Below, piece by piece: positions 13,701-27,760 of a stretch of 64,000 nucleotides of DNA. Under the pieces are notes generated by a model. That model was not told where the DNA came from, did no database searches, and was given only the letters and a program-made list of their open reading frames with translations. Origin of the DNA: Hyaloperonospora brassicae (Eukaryota; Oomycota; Peronosporomycetes; Peronosporales; Peronosporaceae); the NCBI GenBank assembly GCA_947650285.1, contig CANTFL010000090.1, positions 744,001 to 808,000 on the forward strand, in the 5' to 3' direction. Position numbers and translations under genes: made by a program. The first letter of the stretch is position 1; each line of letters starts with the position of its first letter.

Positions 13701-16097
13701 AATAATTTTTCAATTTGGACCTAAGCTTGTGAAAATAAAAGACGATGCGATGGTTTATAATGAATGTGTGACGTGTATTACTTACATGAATACTAAGTGT
13801 TCAGGTCTGTACGGAATATAAACATTCTCGACCCAAGAGATTGAAATCGATAATAGCGGAAAGTTATCTTGTTTCTTTTTGCATCGCGTGTAAATTAAAA
13901 CTAAACAACTAAGTGTAAAAACTGTGAATAGAAGTCACGGTGATACGTTTAGTAATGTTTTTAACAGTGATAATTTAATCGAAACTAAACAAATACTAAC
14001 CCTAAATTTGGATATGTGTTAGCAACGATTATAAGCCGCTTAAACCACTATATAAATAATGAATGTAATAGCCGCTAAACTTAAATTTACGAACTATTTC
14101 ATTCTAACAATAATTGCGTGATGACCTTTTTGTCAAAAACTTAGAGCGATTTGATTTGGCTTCCACATTTTGGTTTGTCCGATTAGCTGTCAGATCCGTA
14201 TTTGGGTAAAACAAATGTACTTCGCTTTTACACCGGTAAATACACGGACGTGATGTGATATTCTGACAACAAAAGAGAATTTTAATGCTAATCAGGATAC
14301 ACGGTACAAAGTTCTTTTTGCTTAAGGGCACCAGCAATATTAGACATAATAAAAAAAGATAAATTTGTCGAATACAAATTGATTTCTGTACAGCATATGC
14401 AAACGTGGCTAATGTGTGATGCACATAAAAAAGGTTAAAGCAGATTTATAATATTAAAATACGAACACTAGACAAAAAAGTTTAACATGTGATCCGCAAC
14501 AAGATATGAATGTGAAAAAATTATTTTTGATATCAATCTATCGAATATTGTCCGATTAAATAATAAAAGTTAAGAAGGGCATGTTGATCCTTTTAATCAA
14601 AATTGGGCGAATTATGCAGAGAATTCTCCTGGATCACATATAGAAAATATAGGCGGTCAGTTTTAAGTCAATAAGTAAGCTGCATCCTGGAAGAACATAC
14701 GATCTATTTAGATATAGTTATACGTAAGTATAGGACGATACGAATATCTACTAAGTATCCTCATTGGATAATTGAATGCGCTTAACTGGAAACGCTAGTA
14801 TTTATAAGAGCTACATTATGGCAATTTGACATCAATCTCCATACGAATTTGTGTCGATATATATAAGATGATCTGAATAAGGTCACAAAAAGAATATGTG
14901 AACGTCGAAGTAGCATATATTGTATATTTTCTTTTGGCAAAATTACATATAGGTATCGATAAAAGTACGGTATTGCCAAGATAATGAATAATCCAAATAG
15001 ATCCATACGACCATACCATGAAATAGATTTATGATTGCTAATATCAGATGATGCTACATTTGAATATAAATTTATATATTTAAACATAGTATTCATGACT
15101 ATAAAAGTATTTAAGAAATTAAACTTTAGAATTAGGTGCATCATATATACAAAATTTTCGTAACATTGCAATTTATTTAGACCCTTCTTTTAATTTCGTA
15201 ATTAGGCGTTCAAAGTTACTACGATTAAAATATGTACTATATTAGCAAATCTGCGATGTCGACATCTGTATCAAACCTTTAACTTTGTATCGGCGCTCTT
15301 TTTCGAAGACCAAGCGGCAAGATTAAAAGATGGTCATGTAAAATCTTATAGACCTCCATTGCCGACCTACTTTCTTTCAAAAAAGTATTACTGCCTTAGT
15401 TGATCAATATTTATTAATCCAACATACAGTGGCCATAAAATATTAAGATATGAATAAAAAAAGGCTACGTGATGTTTATAGATACAATTGTCCAGCTATA
15501 TAATCTATGTGTCACTACATATTTCCGAGATGTTGTAATGTAATAAAGTATATCGTACATTTAGGTAAGCGTTAAAAACGCACATTTAAAGCATTATAGT
15601 AGTCAGTGTATAATTATAATGTCATATCATTACATTTATTTATTTATATTGTTAACCGCAATAACACCAAAAGAATCTCCTCCTTTACCACTATTTGTCT
15701 CAAAGATATCGCTAGCAAGTATTCAATATGGTCTCTTTGTTCTTTGTCCATTACAACTGGACATCTTTGGTAATTTATATATAGAGAAACGTACATCACC
15801 TCCTCAGGTTTTCGTAATACCTCTCCCCACACCAGTATATATTACCATTAAATACGTTATACGCGATCTAATTTGTAGGAATAGGTATAATTACGGTCTT
15901 AATAGCACGTTGAACTCTCGTTCACAAATGATATAATATTAAAGCAGAGCAATCAAGGCATTTCTATAATTCGACAACGTGTGTTAATTTTGATTCAGCT
16001 ACTGCATGAACTCGAAAAATTACTCAACATGTTAATTTTTTTATTCGAGCGATTCTGACACAGGTTGGGCTTGGAGCGAGTTGCCTTTTATCCGAAA
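10751..16097. other. AT-rich gene desert
   Basis: No ORF here has recognisable motifs. Overlapping frames on both strands at 11619-12026 and frames at 14104-14424, 14782-15171 and 15619-15936 (105 codons, hydrophobic start) are open but have low-complexity AT-driven compositions. I treat them as chance ORFs. Confidence 0.45.
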
Positions 16098-16199
16098 CCA
16101 GTCCTTCTACTAGCCCTTATGCCCCTAGTCGTTCTCGCTGCTAATTATTCGTCATCAGCAACTGGATTGTATCGATTTCTATGTGAACTTCATAAAATG
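16098..16199 (+). repeat. Left arm of a 102/101-bp inverted repeat
   Basis: Near-identical to the reverse complement of 16658-16758, with about a dozen substitutions and one small indel. Both arms, read outward-to-inward, encode SSSATGLYRFLCELHKM, so the arms look like two inverted copies of a protein-coding fragment rather than transposon ends. Confidence 0.8.
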
Positions 16200-16657
16200 A
16201 TCTGTTGGCCTGCGACGAAATCTTTCCTGTTACCCAATCCTTTGGTACGCTTGATCGCTACGACATAGCCTTGAACTCTTATTTGTCCAATAATTTCCCT
16301 ACAGGCTGGATAAAGCGTATCGTATGAAGGTTCACGGGGTGGTTGCTCACCCTTTTAAGCACGACTGAAAATTGTGTTAAAGCGCTAAAACATTTAAACG
16401 GTTAACAAGCAGAGTTTGGACGAAAGAATAGAGGATGCATTTACAGTTTTGGGTTCGGCTGGCAGTTCTAGGCAATATGACCCTTAATAATGACCAATCA
16501 AAAACATGTAATAAAGATATAATCCGGTAAAACTTTGGGGTTGGGGGGGGGGGGGGGTTGGAAAAAACCTATGTGGTGGTTCACTTCTCTATAAATGTAC
16601 CATAATTTTGTAACATTCTTTCAGGTCATGAATACGACTAGTAAAAATTAGTTTACC
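16200..16657. other. Spacer between inverted repeat arms, with G15 run
   Basis: A 458-bp spacer. A homopolymer of 15 G (16543-16557) lies about 100 bp from the right arm. No ORF of note. Confidence 0.6.
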
Positions 16658-16864
16658 CATTTTGTGTAGTTCACAGAGAAATCGATACAATCCAGTTGCT
16701 GACGACGAATAATCATCAACAAAACGACTAGGCGCATTAGGGCTTGTAGAAGGACTGGATTCAGGTTTGAGACCTTCAGTTAATGCACTCATGAGCGCTG
16801 GCAAGTTACAGTAGTTAGAAGGAAGCACTATAATGCAGCCTTGAGTGATTATATGCACAATCAA
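16589..16864 (-). pseudogene. ORF containing the right inverted repeat arm, unrecognised
   Basis: 91 codons from ATG at 16862-16864. The middle carries PSTSPNAPSRFVDD and then SSSATGLYRFLCELHKM, which falls in the repeat arm at 16658-16758, and it continues to a natural-looking C-terminal part. The left arm copy (plus frame 16065-16268) keeps the same core but has diverged around it. Preservation of the same peptide in both copies suggests a real former protein; the family is unknown to me. Confidence 0.35.
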
Positions 16865-19754
16865 GTGGTCGCGTGTTGAACGAAGAGGCCCTCGACTGAG
16901 TCGTTTTATCTACCAGTGCTTTTGTCAAACATAGTACTATTGTTGCTTTTCTTCACAATAACAGCATTATAAATGTAATTGCTTAGGATATTTGCAAATC
17001 CGTAATATTGATAATCGCGCTATACTAGTACAAGATGGACCGCCTCTTCGATCACTACTTGATTTTCCTTGTTGAAATGATAGGTAAATATTAATTGGAC
17101 GCGAAGAAGATGGGCAGAAAATGACATATCTTTTTGTTGTTCTCCATCGGCCTATGATATTAAATTCAAATATACTTTCCAAAAATTATGGCTTATCGAA
17201 TCTACATACATGGTCAACAGGAATTGACTGCTCTTCCCCTAGTTCATTGGAGTTACCAGCATTGACCATACTTTTACTCTGGCATACTGCCTAATGCAAG
17301 CAGAAGGGAGGCAAACTACGGGTGCGTAATTATATATCTTGTTTACAAATGTGAAATTGCACAATTTAGACAACCTAAAATTGAACTATAAACATGCATT
17401 GATTGTTCAGATTGAGTATTTATCATTTGTAAAGAGAATAAAACTTCATTTTAAAAATAGGTTTAATTGCCGATCACACAAAATAAAAGGCGTACATAAT
17501 GTAAATTTCGGTATTATACTGGTGTAGGGGGATGGTCAAAACAATATGGGGTTTATATACGTTTCTCTATACATTTTTGTGTGGATGAATTGGTGACATT
17601 TCATCTATTAAAAATGTGGCCGGTATATATATTAACTGGTTAAATTGAATTTTTTTAAGAAAACGTATGTTGAACGTCTATAATGTGAAGAGGCGTGACA
17701 AAAATACATGTAACAAATTCTCTTTTTTGGCAACAGCAAAATACGATTAAGTTACCTTGCATTTTTCTTCGCGGATTGGTAAAATTACGTATTGGACATT
17801 CAAAACATTGAAGATCAGTATTAATATCATTTACGATAAACCCATTACAACAACTAAATTTTTGCATTTGTATTCGATCGGCCCAAAATCCTTTAATTCG
17901 GATAATTTAGGAAGGTCCATGAGTCATTTTATAGATACCGTCTCTTCCCACTAATAATCGGTTGGATGCGAATAATTATTATACGTAAAAAATGAGCTAG
18001 CACACGATAGTTGGAGTATGAACCAAAAAAAATGTTGGCATTGCAAATAAATTGATATCATCACCATACCTCCGTCGTCCATATGCGCGAATGGAGCTAC
18101 TAATATTAGCAATTACTTTATTTTAGATGCACGGACATGCAAAAACCCCACGATAAAAATGTTATAAAATTCAATTTTGCTTCAAATACGCAAAAGCAAC
18201 AGTCAAAGTCGTTTAAAAAGAGGAGTATGATAAAAAATTATTACAAAAATATGTAGAATAAAACCATGTTAGCAGACTAAATACCCACGGACCTACCGGT
18301 GACTTTTTTCCAGTGATTAATGATAAGCTCTGAAATTAACCATTATATCTATAAAATTGCTATCAACCTATTTACCACGCCATTTGGTGTAAAATTGTCG
18401 GCATTACTTTTGACAGGCGATCGAAATGTAACGACCCTCATTGAATCTAAATTCGTTCAACAGTTTTTCTTTTCACCGGTCAGTATATCTTGACAGTAAA
18501 TTGAATAAAAGAAAATGATGCAAAGACAATTTTCATTTCTTTAATATATATCACAACAAAGCAAAGGTTGTTGAAGTAAAATCAATAATTTTAGAGGAGA
18601 GTTTTATAAAGCCATTATGGATAGGATCGATACGAAGATCGCGTTATGATTATGTAATATTTACAATGAGATAAAAAAATACGGTCCAAATAAAGAATGT
18701 ACAGCAAAATGATATCATCTAAACATTATGTGCCTCTTTGGTGCAGGTGCATAATGATAACTAGTATTAATCTGAAGCTGGTAGTCAAACTTTAAAATTA
18801 TTTTTTAGTTGGCAGTCGAAAGGATTATTTATAATTTTCAAAAACGTGACGGTGAGCATACGAGATACAAAATAGAATATTCGTAATGATTGTTAAATAA
18901 ATTGACAATGAGGATGAAATAAATTCTTTATTTGCTAGTGATGCATGTATCGACGAATGCAGCACTATTCGGAGAAAATTCATTAGTTTGTATCGATCCC
19001 TGAAGAAGAAGGGACATATATATGGAAGCAGTGATTTAGACAGATCCGGCCTAATACACCGTATTTTAATATGAATCGCCCACATGTAGTTAGCTTAAAC
19101 GAATAATACCTCATTTTTTATAAACGTACTGATTTGCTAAGAAGGGTATTGGAGTGTAAACTATATTAAATTTGATGGCACCGTCATGTAAAAGTGGCCA
19201 ATATAGTATATGGTCACAACCATAAACCCATTAAATTTAAACATAAAAATACAATTAATGTAGCGTATATAATGTGACAACAATAAGGGAGGACAATAGC
19301 CGAATTGACGTACTGTTTTCAGTATGATTATTATTAAGGGCAAAGTTAAATCTTCAGTCCTGTATTTGAAATGTCCAACCCTACGTAATCGTCGTTTTCA
19401 AGTAAGAAATTGTATTTTTTTGTCATATATTTGTACACTGGCGCTACATAATATAAGGCACCGTCAGGTAATATGGCGGCGGTCATAGGCCTTCTAAAAT
19501 TACAATATATAATCGTGTCAAGTGTATTAATTATATGTCTACAAACGATCTTAAATTAAGAAAAAACCAATTTTAAATGCAAAATGTGGTATATATTAAA
19601 TTGATCAAAGAATAAAAGATGTTCGCTAATAGTGATGAAATATGGTCCTTATTCGTGTATTGAATAAATAAAAATATCAAACAAATTCATGGTTCCTGGA
19701 TTAATACGACGTGTGGAATTGAGTTGACTTATCAGTTTAAAAAACCTATTTACA

Positions 19755-19785
<31 letters not shown>

Positions 19786-21739
19786 GCTAGGGCCTTAAAA
19801 CACAATACAGCGTGGTGTCAAACTAACTTAAACCCCAGATAGGGGTGTCACCTTTTTCCCTGAACAAACTTTGCTGGCGCAGTAAGGTCGGTTTGCAAGA
19901 AAAAAATAATTATATTTTTAAATTTGTGCTCATGTAATAAACCATAGGGTTGTGAACATTGTACCGACAACTACAAGATCGATCAAGTTTTTTTTTTATT
20001 TCCTATAAACTCTTCAACACAATAGAGATTAAAGAGGGGTATTTCTTTATATTTATATATGTAGTAAGACATGGATAAGCCACTTGAATAGTGTATAATA
20101 AATTCGGCTTCGTTTTCGATAAATGTGTGGTTGGCTCAACCATCTATCGTCAAATTATGAATGTGTAAGACAGACTTTAAAGGTACACATGAACGGGTTG
20201 TAAGAAACAATATATGCATTTGATACATCGATCTGCAAAAATAAATTCTTTAACTAAAACGCGGGTAACAATTCAAAGACCAATTTAAAACAATAAAAAG
20301 TGTTTGATAGCATGTCTCACAACGCCATATGAATATTTAATAAATACGAGGCTTCTATATCCGTCTTTAAAACATCGAGCGTTTTGTATTTTCTCAAGCT
20401 ATACATGAGTAATAAATTTAATAAAACCGATACATTATATCTTTGATTTATATTAAAAATTGCAAATTGAGCTTCTTTATTTGTCATATAAAATATAAAA
20501 ATACAACTATAAAGAGATGTGCATTTACGGAACATTACTAAAAAAACTCAAAATGATATTATATTTGACAGTGCCGTAGATATTGTTTCAAATAGCTTAA
20601 GATTTGAGCTTGCGTAACTATGAATATAAACGAATAAATTAGTATTATATTAATTTTTTTCAATGTGATACTAAACACAGATTGCTGTATAATAGCATAA
20701 ATTTTTTTGTCATCCGAATTTGAGTTATAGATAAACTTAGCGGATGTACCCATAAAATACGAAAAAAAATCATTAAAACTGCATATGATCTAGCGAGTTA
20801 TAAATACAATATTACATTTGATTTTTAGAAATAATATGAAATAGCCGATTAAGAACTTGATTTTGATCAGTGGTAAAAACAACTATAGTGTTTAAAAGAG
20901 ATAAGCCAATAGTATTTAATAAATCAACTCTATGCAAAGTAGCCAATCAATTCAATTATAGTACTAGAGAAATATTCCTAAAACAGCTTAATGGTTGTTA
21001 CATAATATTTCTATATATATATTTTTTCTTATATTATGATACAATTAATATATATATTAGGGTGGTTTGGTTGTAGAGAAGTGCAGACGTCTTTAATGAT
21101 ATGATGAACAGTAATTTTGCTATTCACAATATTGGTTGAATGGCTAATGCTTACAAAGAGATAAAGGCTAATATTTATTACATTGTGAACTTCAGTGTCG
21201 CTTTCGAGATTATCCACTACAATTTACATCATCTATTCTATGTAAAAAAATAAAATATATTAGGTTGAAACCACGAGATTAAGACGTACATCATCTAATT
21301 GCATACTGAGGATAATGAAGAAATAAATTTATAAGTACTTAGCTTTGAGAATCAGTTCGATGTGTTGATGTACGACGCCAGTTGAGTCCGCAGAAGTCGA
21401 ATAATTACAAATACGATGTAAATTATGTTTTTGCATTTTTTTACAATATAATGTCTCGACGATTGAACGCTGATAAACTGACAAGTCCATACATTTCATT
21501 CGATATAGCCATAGGTATCTGTATATGGTTAGTAGTTCTGATCTGGGTGGAGAGTATATCAAGTGGTTGTTTATATAAATTTCACTAATAACTAAGTGAA
21601 TTTAAAGTATATCCATTTCATTTTATATTTGCAAAATGCTCTAAATATTAAAAAAGTTATAGTAACTTAGGTGCCCATCATGTCGAGGATAGTTATAAAA
21701 CCATACCTTAATGAATCCAAGGGTAGCGCTTCTATATAA
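16865..21739. other. AT-rich gene desert
   Basis: Only short AT-driven ORFs. Contains a (TA)n run at about 19758-19784. A plus frame at 17757-17954 and minus frames at 18825-19085 and 20317-20753 have no recognisable features. Confidence 0.5.
19758..19784. repeat. (TA)n microsatellite
   Basis: About 13 TA units. Confidence 0.9.
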
Positions 21740-22620
21740 GTTCTAGTTCAGTTTATCATGGTTCTTTGCATAATTGTATAAGCACGATGCAACCTTCTCT
21801 TATCCCTCCCAGTATGTGTTGACAATATAGAGGGCAATGTCCTTCGATCAAGTCAATTTATTTTATTGAGTCATAAGTTATGAAAGGATATCGGTAAGAG
21901 CTGCCTTAGACTATTATCATTCTAGCTACACAGAGACGTACACGTAATCTGTTCATTCTCATAAAAAAAAGCACGCGTTTGTTACGGGCGTTCGTGCGTA
22001 TGACCCTATCCTCTGCAACGACTGCATCGCGTGCCTATCCCTCTGCCACACACGAGTATATCGTCATCGCGGCTGCTCTACCTTCTGCGGCTGCTCTACC
22101 TGCTGCGTATACGACTTAATCTCCGAATGCGCCTTATAGTTTGTCAATGAGTGCCTATAACTCAGCCAGCATCGATACGGACTCATCGAGCGTTTACGTC
22201 GCTCAAAAGAAACGGCAAATTGCCACTACGACAATTAACGGCGATGAGAATGGAATGCGGTCCTACGAGTAGATGAGGATCACGGGCAACCTTAGCACCT
22301 ACAAAACAACTACAACATAAGCATAAACAGCGGCAACATCAAAAATAGCAACGCATATGACTATACCAAAGAGATGGCATTTATATGAATATAATACGCA
22401 TCAAATGACGGTGTTTACGACCGCGACCGATAGGACGAAGACGCATCATAGTTTTCACACGATGCTTCAGAACCCTCAACTGGTGGCTGAAAACTTAGCA
22501 CGCACTCAGCAGAACCCTCTCTGCATCTTTAATATCAGGGGGTTAAAAACGGCCGTAAAATGAAAAGGTGAAACTTCATAAGGACGTGGATACATATATA
22601 TGTGCCATAAACACTGATGT
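21740..22620 (+). repeat. Dispersed repeat family C, copy 1
   Basis: Aligns in the same orientation with 57395-58277. Shared landmarks in order: AGCACGATGCAACCT, ACAATATAGAG/GCAATATAGAG, a CACGCG...GTTCGTGC/TTTCGTGC block, CTGCAACGACTG/CTGCAACAACTG, an AACA-rich block with AACATCAAAAATAGCAAC, GTTTACGACCGCGACC/GTTTACGGCCGCGACC, and GGCCGTAAAATG/GGGCGTAAAATG. Length and composition suit a solo LTR or non-autonomous element, but termini are not clear. It includes a local 20-bp tandem duplication (GCGGCTGCTCTACC) near 22068-22106. Confidence 0.55.
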
Positions 22621-25600
22621 ATAGTAAGACGTGAGTCATTTTTTTCAACTGTTATAAAAAACAATTTTTCAACTATAGTGATCATAGTTTTAAATTAATT
22701 TTTTATATTTCTATTTAAATATTATAATCAACTAAAATATTATATATATATAAGATTTATAAACTAAATCTTAAACATTTAAATCGGCATATCAGGAATA
22801 AATATCGACATGTTTAAAAATTGATCTATGAGGGAAATGTCATAAGCTATTTTTTGATAGAATCAATGCATGTCATTTTGCAAGACATGGCAACGTAAGG
22901 AAGGTAATACTTAACTTTGATATTTCAATTAGTAACGGTGAAGCGGGGAGCACACCTGATATTTAAAGAGATCAGGTGTTACATTGTCATATGGTCATCA
23001 GCAATATTTATTCGACAAGCGGCTTCATTATGGCGATTATACTACCTTATTCTAGACGGCTATGTAAAGTCATCTAATAATCTAAGATTAGATGGCGAAA
23101 ATTTGATGTGGATTTGAAAGGTGCATTCATACTAGAACAATTTGAGCTAGTGCACGATGTGAATAATTTTTGGCGACATTTCTGAGCTGACGTCAAGCTG
23201 CTGTCGTGGGCTTGCATGCTCAAAATCATGCGAATTTAGATAAAGGTACATTCCGCCATGCATTTGTTTATACAACTGAAATTTTTCGATTATCACACGC
23301 CTGCCGAAACAACGTAAGGCGCATCAACCAGAATTGATGTAGCTACTTCTTGAGCTGCTTTGTAAAAATATATTCGAACATCGTTGAAATTTTGCAAAAT
23401 GTGAAGGTGTCAAATGAACGTTTCAAACGTCTTTAAAAATTGCGATGTATAGTGTTGAAGCCATAATGTTACATATTATAAGTGCAAATCTCTTCTTATT
23501 TGTTAAGAGAGTCATATATATTAGGTTTCATAAAGAGATTTCAAAGCAAAGGAATTTCCTCAAAATTCTATATTGTGGTTTATCTCTATCAGTAATTTAT
23601 AAATAATAAGCAATTACGTAATGGAGGTGTGCATCAATTACCGTCACAAACAAATGTAAAATTGAATCTTTAGAGCAAAGGCTGTCATATTTAACTTTTT
23701 TGACGGTGATTCTTATCAATCTTTGTACAATAAGAAAATTAAAAATATACGTATCGACATAATAAATATTTAATATTGAGATCTCCAAATCGATAGCAAT
23801 GGATCAGAATGCGATGAATATGCAGGCCAATATACAAATCATCACCTTACATATATAAAATATACATTTATTATATTGCGATGGCTATAACTGGCTTTGT
23901 TGTAAGCTTTATATATATGTGTATGATAGTTTTACTTAATTCCAGTTTTTTCAGTTAAAAAGGGCAATCAAAGAAATCTGAGAAAATGCATTTGCCATTT
24001 CAACAAAATCAATTACGCCAAGTTACCCTGTGAGAAATAAGGTTTTATATATTAGGACGTCTTGATGAAATAAATAGGGTAACATGTAAACTAGCTGCTT
24101 AAAACCGTCTGACCGTCAACACAATATAAATAAATACAGAATTTTTAAGAATTTACTACATTCTTTAAGGCATGATATAAACTGCTGTTTATGACTAAGA
24201 TATATGACGATCTCGTCTGACCCAACTTAAATATTTTCTTGTGGCACAAGAAGCAATATATAATTAATAAAGCCGTCTAGGGGTTTAATATTATAATGCG
24301 GTCAACAGAAAGTAGTGTAAATCGCACAACAATGTAAATTGTAAATCAAATATAAAGGAATAAAGCTTCTGCTTGTACTGCAAATGTGACAAAAATACAA
24401 TGAACTACAAGTTTAACATATTTGTTTGCTTAGCTGATCTGCGAGTAAATATGTGCGTAATTGAATGGTATCAATTACAAATGGCAGCTTCTCCACGCCT
24501 CTGATGAGAGGGCTAAAAAAAGAATCCCGTATACGCATAACACTTAATTTATACTCTTTTTCGCATTCACGTAAAAAAGACAAGACTAACCGTCATGTTT
24601 TTTATCGATCTTATCCTTGGCTAAACAGGTTTGCTAAGCAATCTACTCTAAATTATAACTAATTGTAATAATCCATGTCGTTAGTTGCCTGTAGTCAAGT
24701 TAAAAAATATACTTAAGCGAGAACATAGCGCGGATTTAAAAGCGAAATGTCGTACTCTGGCACACTCATTTATTTAACAAAATGCGTAATGAATCGTCAT
24801 CAGATGTTATGATACTGACCTTTTTTATTGTGTGGACAATGTGGCATCCATGTCATAGAATTTATACTTATTTTTAAATATGATTTTGCCATATACTTGT
24901 CATACTAAACGCTAAGGTGTTTAAACCTGTTCTTCCGGCTTTTTCAATAGATGAAAAGATACTGAATTTATGGCAAACATATTTTTATCTGCATATTTAA
25001 ACATTTGTTTCAATCAAAACAATGGGATTGCTGTATTCTAAATGGCTTATATACAAGTTAAGGGTATAATACTTTTAAAAGGCGACATATAAGTAAGAGA
25101 ATAGAAGTACTAGCACCTTTGGTCAGGCGGACAATTTATAATCTTACACTTAATGCATTAATAAAAACAACATGAATAATGGCCGATATCTTAGAAGTGT
25201 AAAATAGGATCTACGCAAAAGGTATAAATATATATGAAGCCTTAAATTTTATTGTCAGATAGTATTCAAGCAAACCTGTCCGTGGGAACCGAACATAAAA
25301 AGTTGTAGGTAAATTACAAAGTTAATACCTGTCAAAGTTGGACAGAAGTCTCCTTTGGTGCGGATAGCCGCCGTATGGGTAACTAATCATTACTATTTAT
25401 ATTTAAGAGGAAGGCGAAAACTGCATAAGTTGTACACTACAGTCTTTCTATGTTACAAATCCTACCTTCATCAGCTAACGCTTTTAAGATCAGCGAATTG
25501 ATACATTATTTTATGTTTTTGAAAATTTTATAAGTAAGACTGTTCTATAGAATTATAGACCATATATTCTATATAATTTTCTTACAAGAATTGGTCGGAT

Positions 25601-26806
25601 TGCAGAAAAATTTAAGAATGTTAATATACCTAATATAACGCCAAATTTAGCACTATGGAAGTAGATGAAACTTTTTTTAAGTATAAGTGTACATATTACA
25701 ACATATATTCCGGCGTTTTTTTCAAGAAATCCGATAAATAGGAACATTTTTATATTTAATTTTATATTTTACACGTGATCAAGATTTCTGTTTTTTTCAA
25801 AAAGGATAATGAGTAAAACTTTGTCAATGCGACTTACTACGTTAAATGGATCGACGAGTACCAATCATGCATTTTGAATTTGATAAAGCCGGAATTTAAA
25901 AAAACTATTTTTTTACTACTGTCACATATAAAAGCTTCAAAGTTGAAAAATGTTCTGACAGAATAATTTACGTCTTAGTGAGCTAATTGGCATTTTAGCA
26001 ATAGTAGGTTTCTATTACTATTCGCGCATCAGCATCTCTTTCAAAATTACGATGATTTTCACACACTTATATACTATCTTGCTAGTAGATAAACTATAAC
26101 GGTGATGCTTATGTACGCATTTAAGATACTTGCCGCTATTCAAGTCTCGAGATAAAATCAAATCATGTAGACGTATCAGTTAACATGATACTACGATTTT
26201 CAAGAGTCTGTATCGGATGCTAACCAAATAAACGTTTGAGGTGCTTGTGCAAATGATATATAGAAATAAAGTTTGATTTGTATCAGCCTTAGAACCTATA
26301 AAAACATTTTACTCGAAAAAAAAAGACAACGTTTTTTCCAACGATAGTACACATATTTTAGTACAGATAATTGAACAAACCGATCACCTTTGTTGGTTAG
26401 CGAACCAAGTAAAAATATTTTAAGTCGTCAGAGAAGTAGAAGTTCGGGACCCGTTTATAAAAAGTTATTATTCTCACAATTTTTTTTAATATATATGAGC
26501 CTCGTAAAATAGTGTTGGTAAATTCTTCAATTGCATGATTAAAAGCTTTTCAAACATGATTTACATATTGTATGGATAGAAATGCTCCTAGATCAGGAAT
26601 AAAAATATTAAAAGTTATAATAAATAAATAATTTTGAAACAAGGTTGCCCGTGTGTTGAAGCGACCAGTAATTTTGCCTTCGAGAACGGATCGCGCTCTA
26701 ATTATATCTGAATTTGCATATACTATTCGGCGTCGCTTTCATACCTGGTCATAATACCATTTCTTGACTGGTAGACAATACTGGATATTGCATCATAAAG
26801 GATGGG
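22621..26806. other. AT-rich gene desert
   Basis: A somewhat less AT-rich patch at 22917-23450 has coding-like plus-strand pieces (for example AHLIFKEIRCYIVIW) broken by stops. I cannot name it. The rest shows only short AT-rich ORFs. Confidence 0.4.
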
Positions 26807-27224
26807 ATGTGTGAGATTGGACTAAAGTATGACGGGCAAAGGTTTATAAGTCAGGGAGTTTTAATAATGTCTTTGAACGATTGCATTGGCGATCGAGAGC
26901 GATATCGATCAGAGAGGCGTTTGCCGCCCGATAGAATTTTCACTATCAAGGCTTACGCGATCACGGAGGTAGTCTTAATGATATCAAACAATCAAGTACG
27001 GGATAGCGATCGAGATTATGTAGACGACACTACCCGAAATGCAAGGTGAATGTGGACGACACTACTCGATACGCAAAATGAAAGGCGACTGCGGTCGGTT
27101 AAGTAAATCAATCTATACGACAAAAGTTCATGATTTCTACTTACTAAGACGAATGACACGAGGTATGCGATGGTTACGGCATGAAGATAGGAAATGGTTG
27201 CTGAATCTGATTTATTTAATATGA
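26807..27224 (+). other. GC-balanced patch with tandem duplication, possible old coding fragment
   Basis: Two overlapping plus ORFs (80 and 61 codons) in a patch of higher GC. It includes a 32-bp imperfect tandem duplication at 27019-27083, with unit GTAGACGACACTACCCGA. No motif was recognised, and the ORFs may be by-products of the repeat. Confidence 0.3.
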
Positions 27225-27479
27225 ATAGATTATTTCCTTCTCTTCACGTACCGGCTTCACTTCCAGGTTTTCAAATTAGCCACCCGACGTCAAGCGAAGT
27301 AAAACACATTAATCAAAGTAATATCTTAGTATTGTTTGGCAATAAATCAAAACATTTAAACAAACCCCTACTCCTCTTGACCTTCCCAAACAATTAAGGC
27401 ATAGAGTGACAAATCGCAAGACGAATCAAGTGGTCAGAAGGCTCGATAATCAATGTCTATATCTAAATACGGCAATTTA

Positions 27480-27760
27480 GTGGAGATCAGGGTGACTCAT
27501 ATCGAGACCTTACAAGTACACAAGTGACTTTGTCATAAAAATAACAAGATAACTTTCATAGTGATCGCGGTGTGTTTATATCCGCAACGAGATCGAATCT
27601 CCACCCTATCGCAAATTTGATTGAGTTTTCCTTTGACACGAGTTACCTGTAAGAAATCAACCCACCCCACCGACGGGTCACTCAAGGTGAAGAAGGCCTG
27701 CAAAAACACGTACTTATAGTACCTCCACAATGCGTCGGTCTTCCAGGCGCGAGGAAAGAT
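27480..27760 (-). repeat. Dispersed coding-like repeat, copy B
   Basis: Partner of 10476-10750. The minus frame 27533-27730 (65 codons) includes PSVGWVDFLQVTRVKGKL, matching the other copy at the protein level. Both copies are decayed. Confidence 0.4.
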
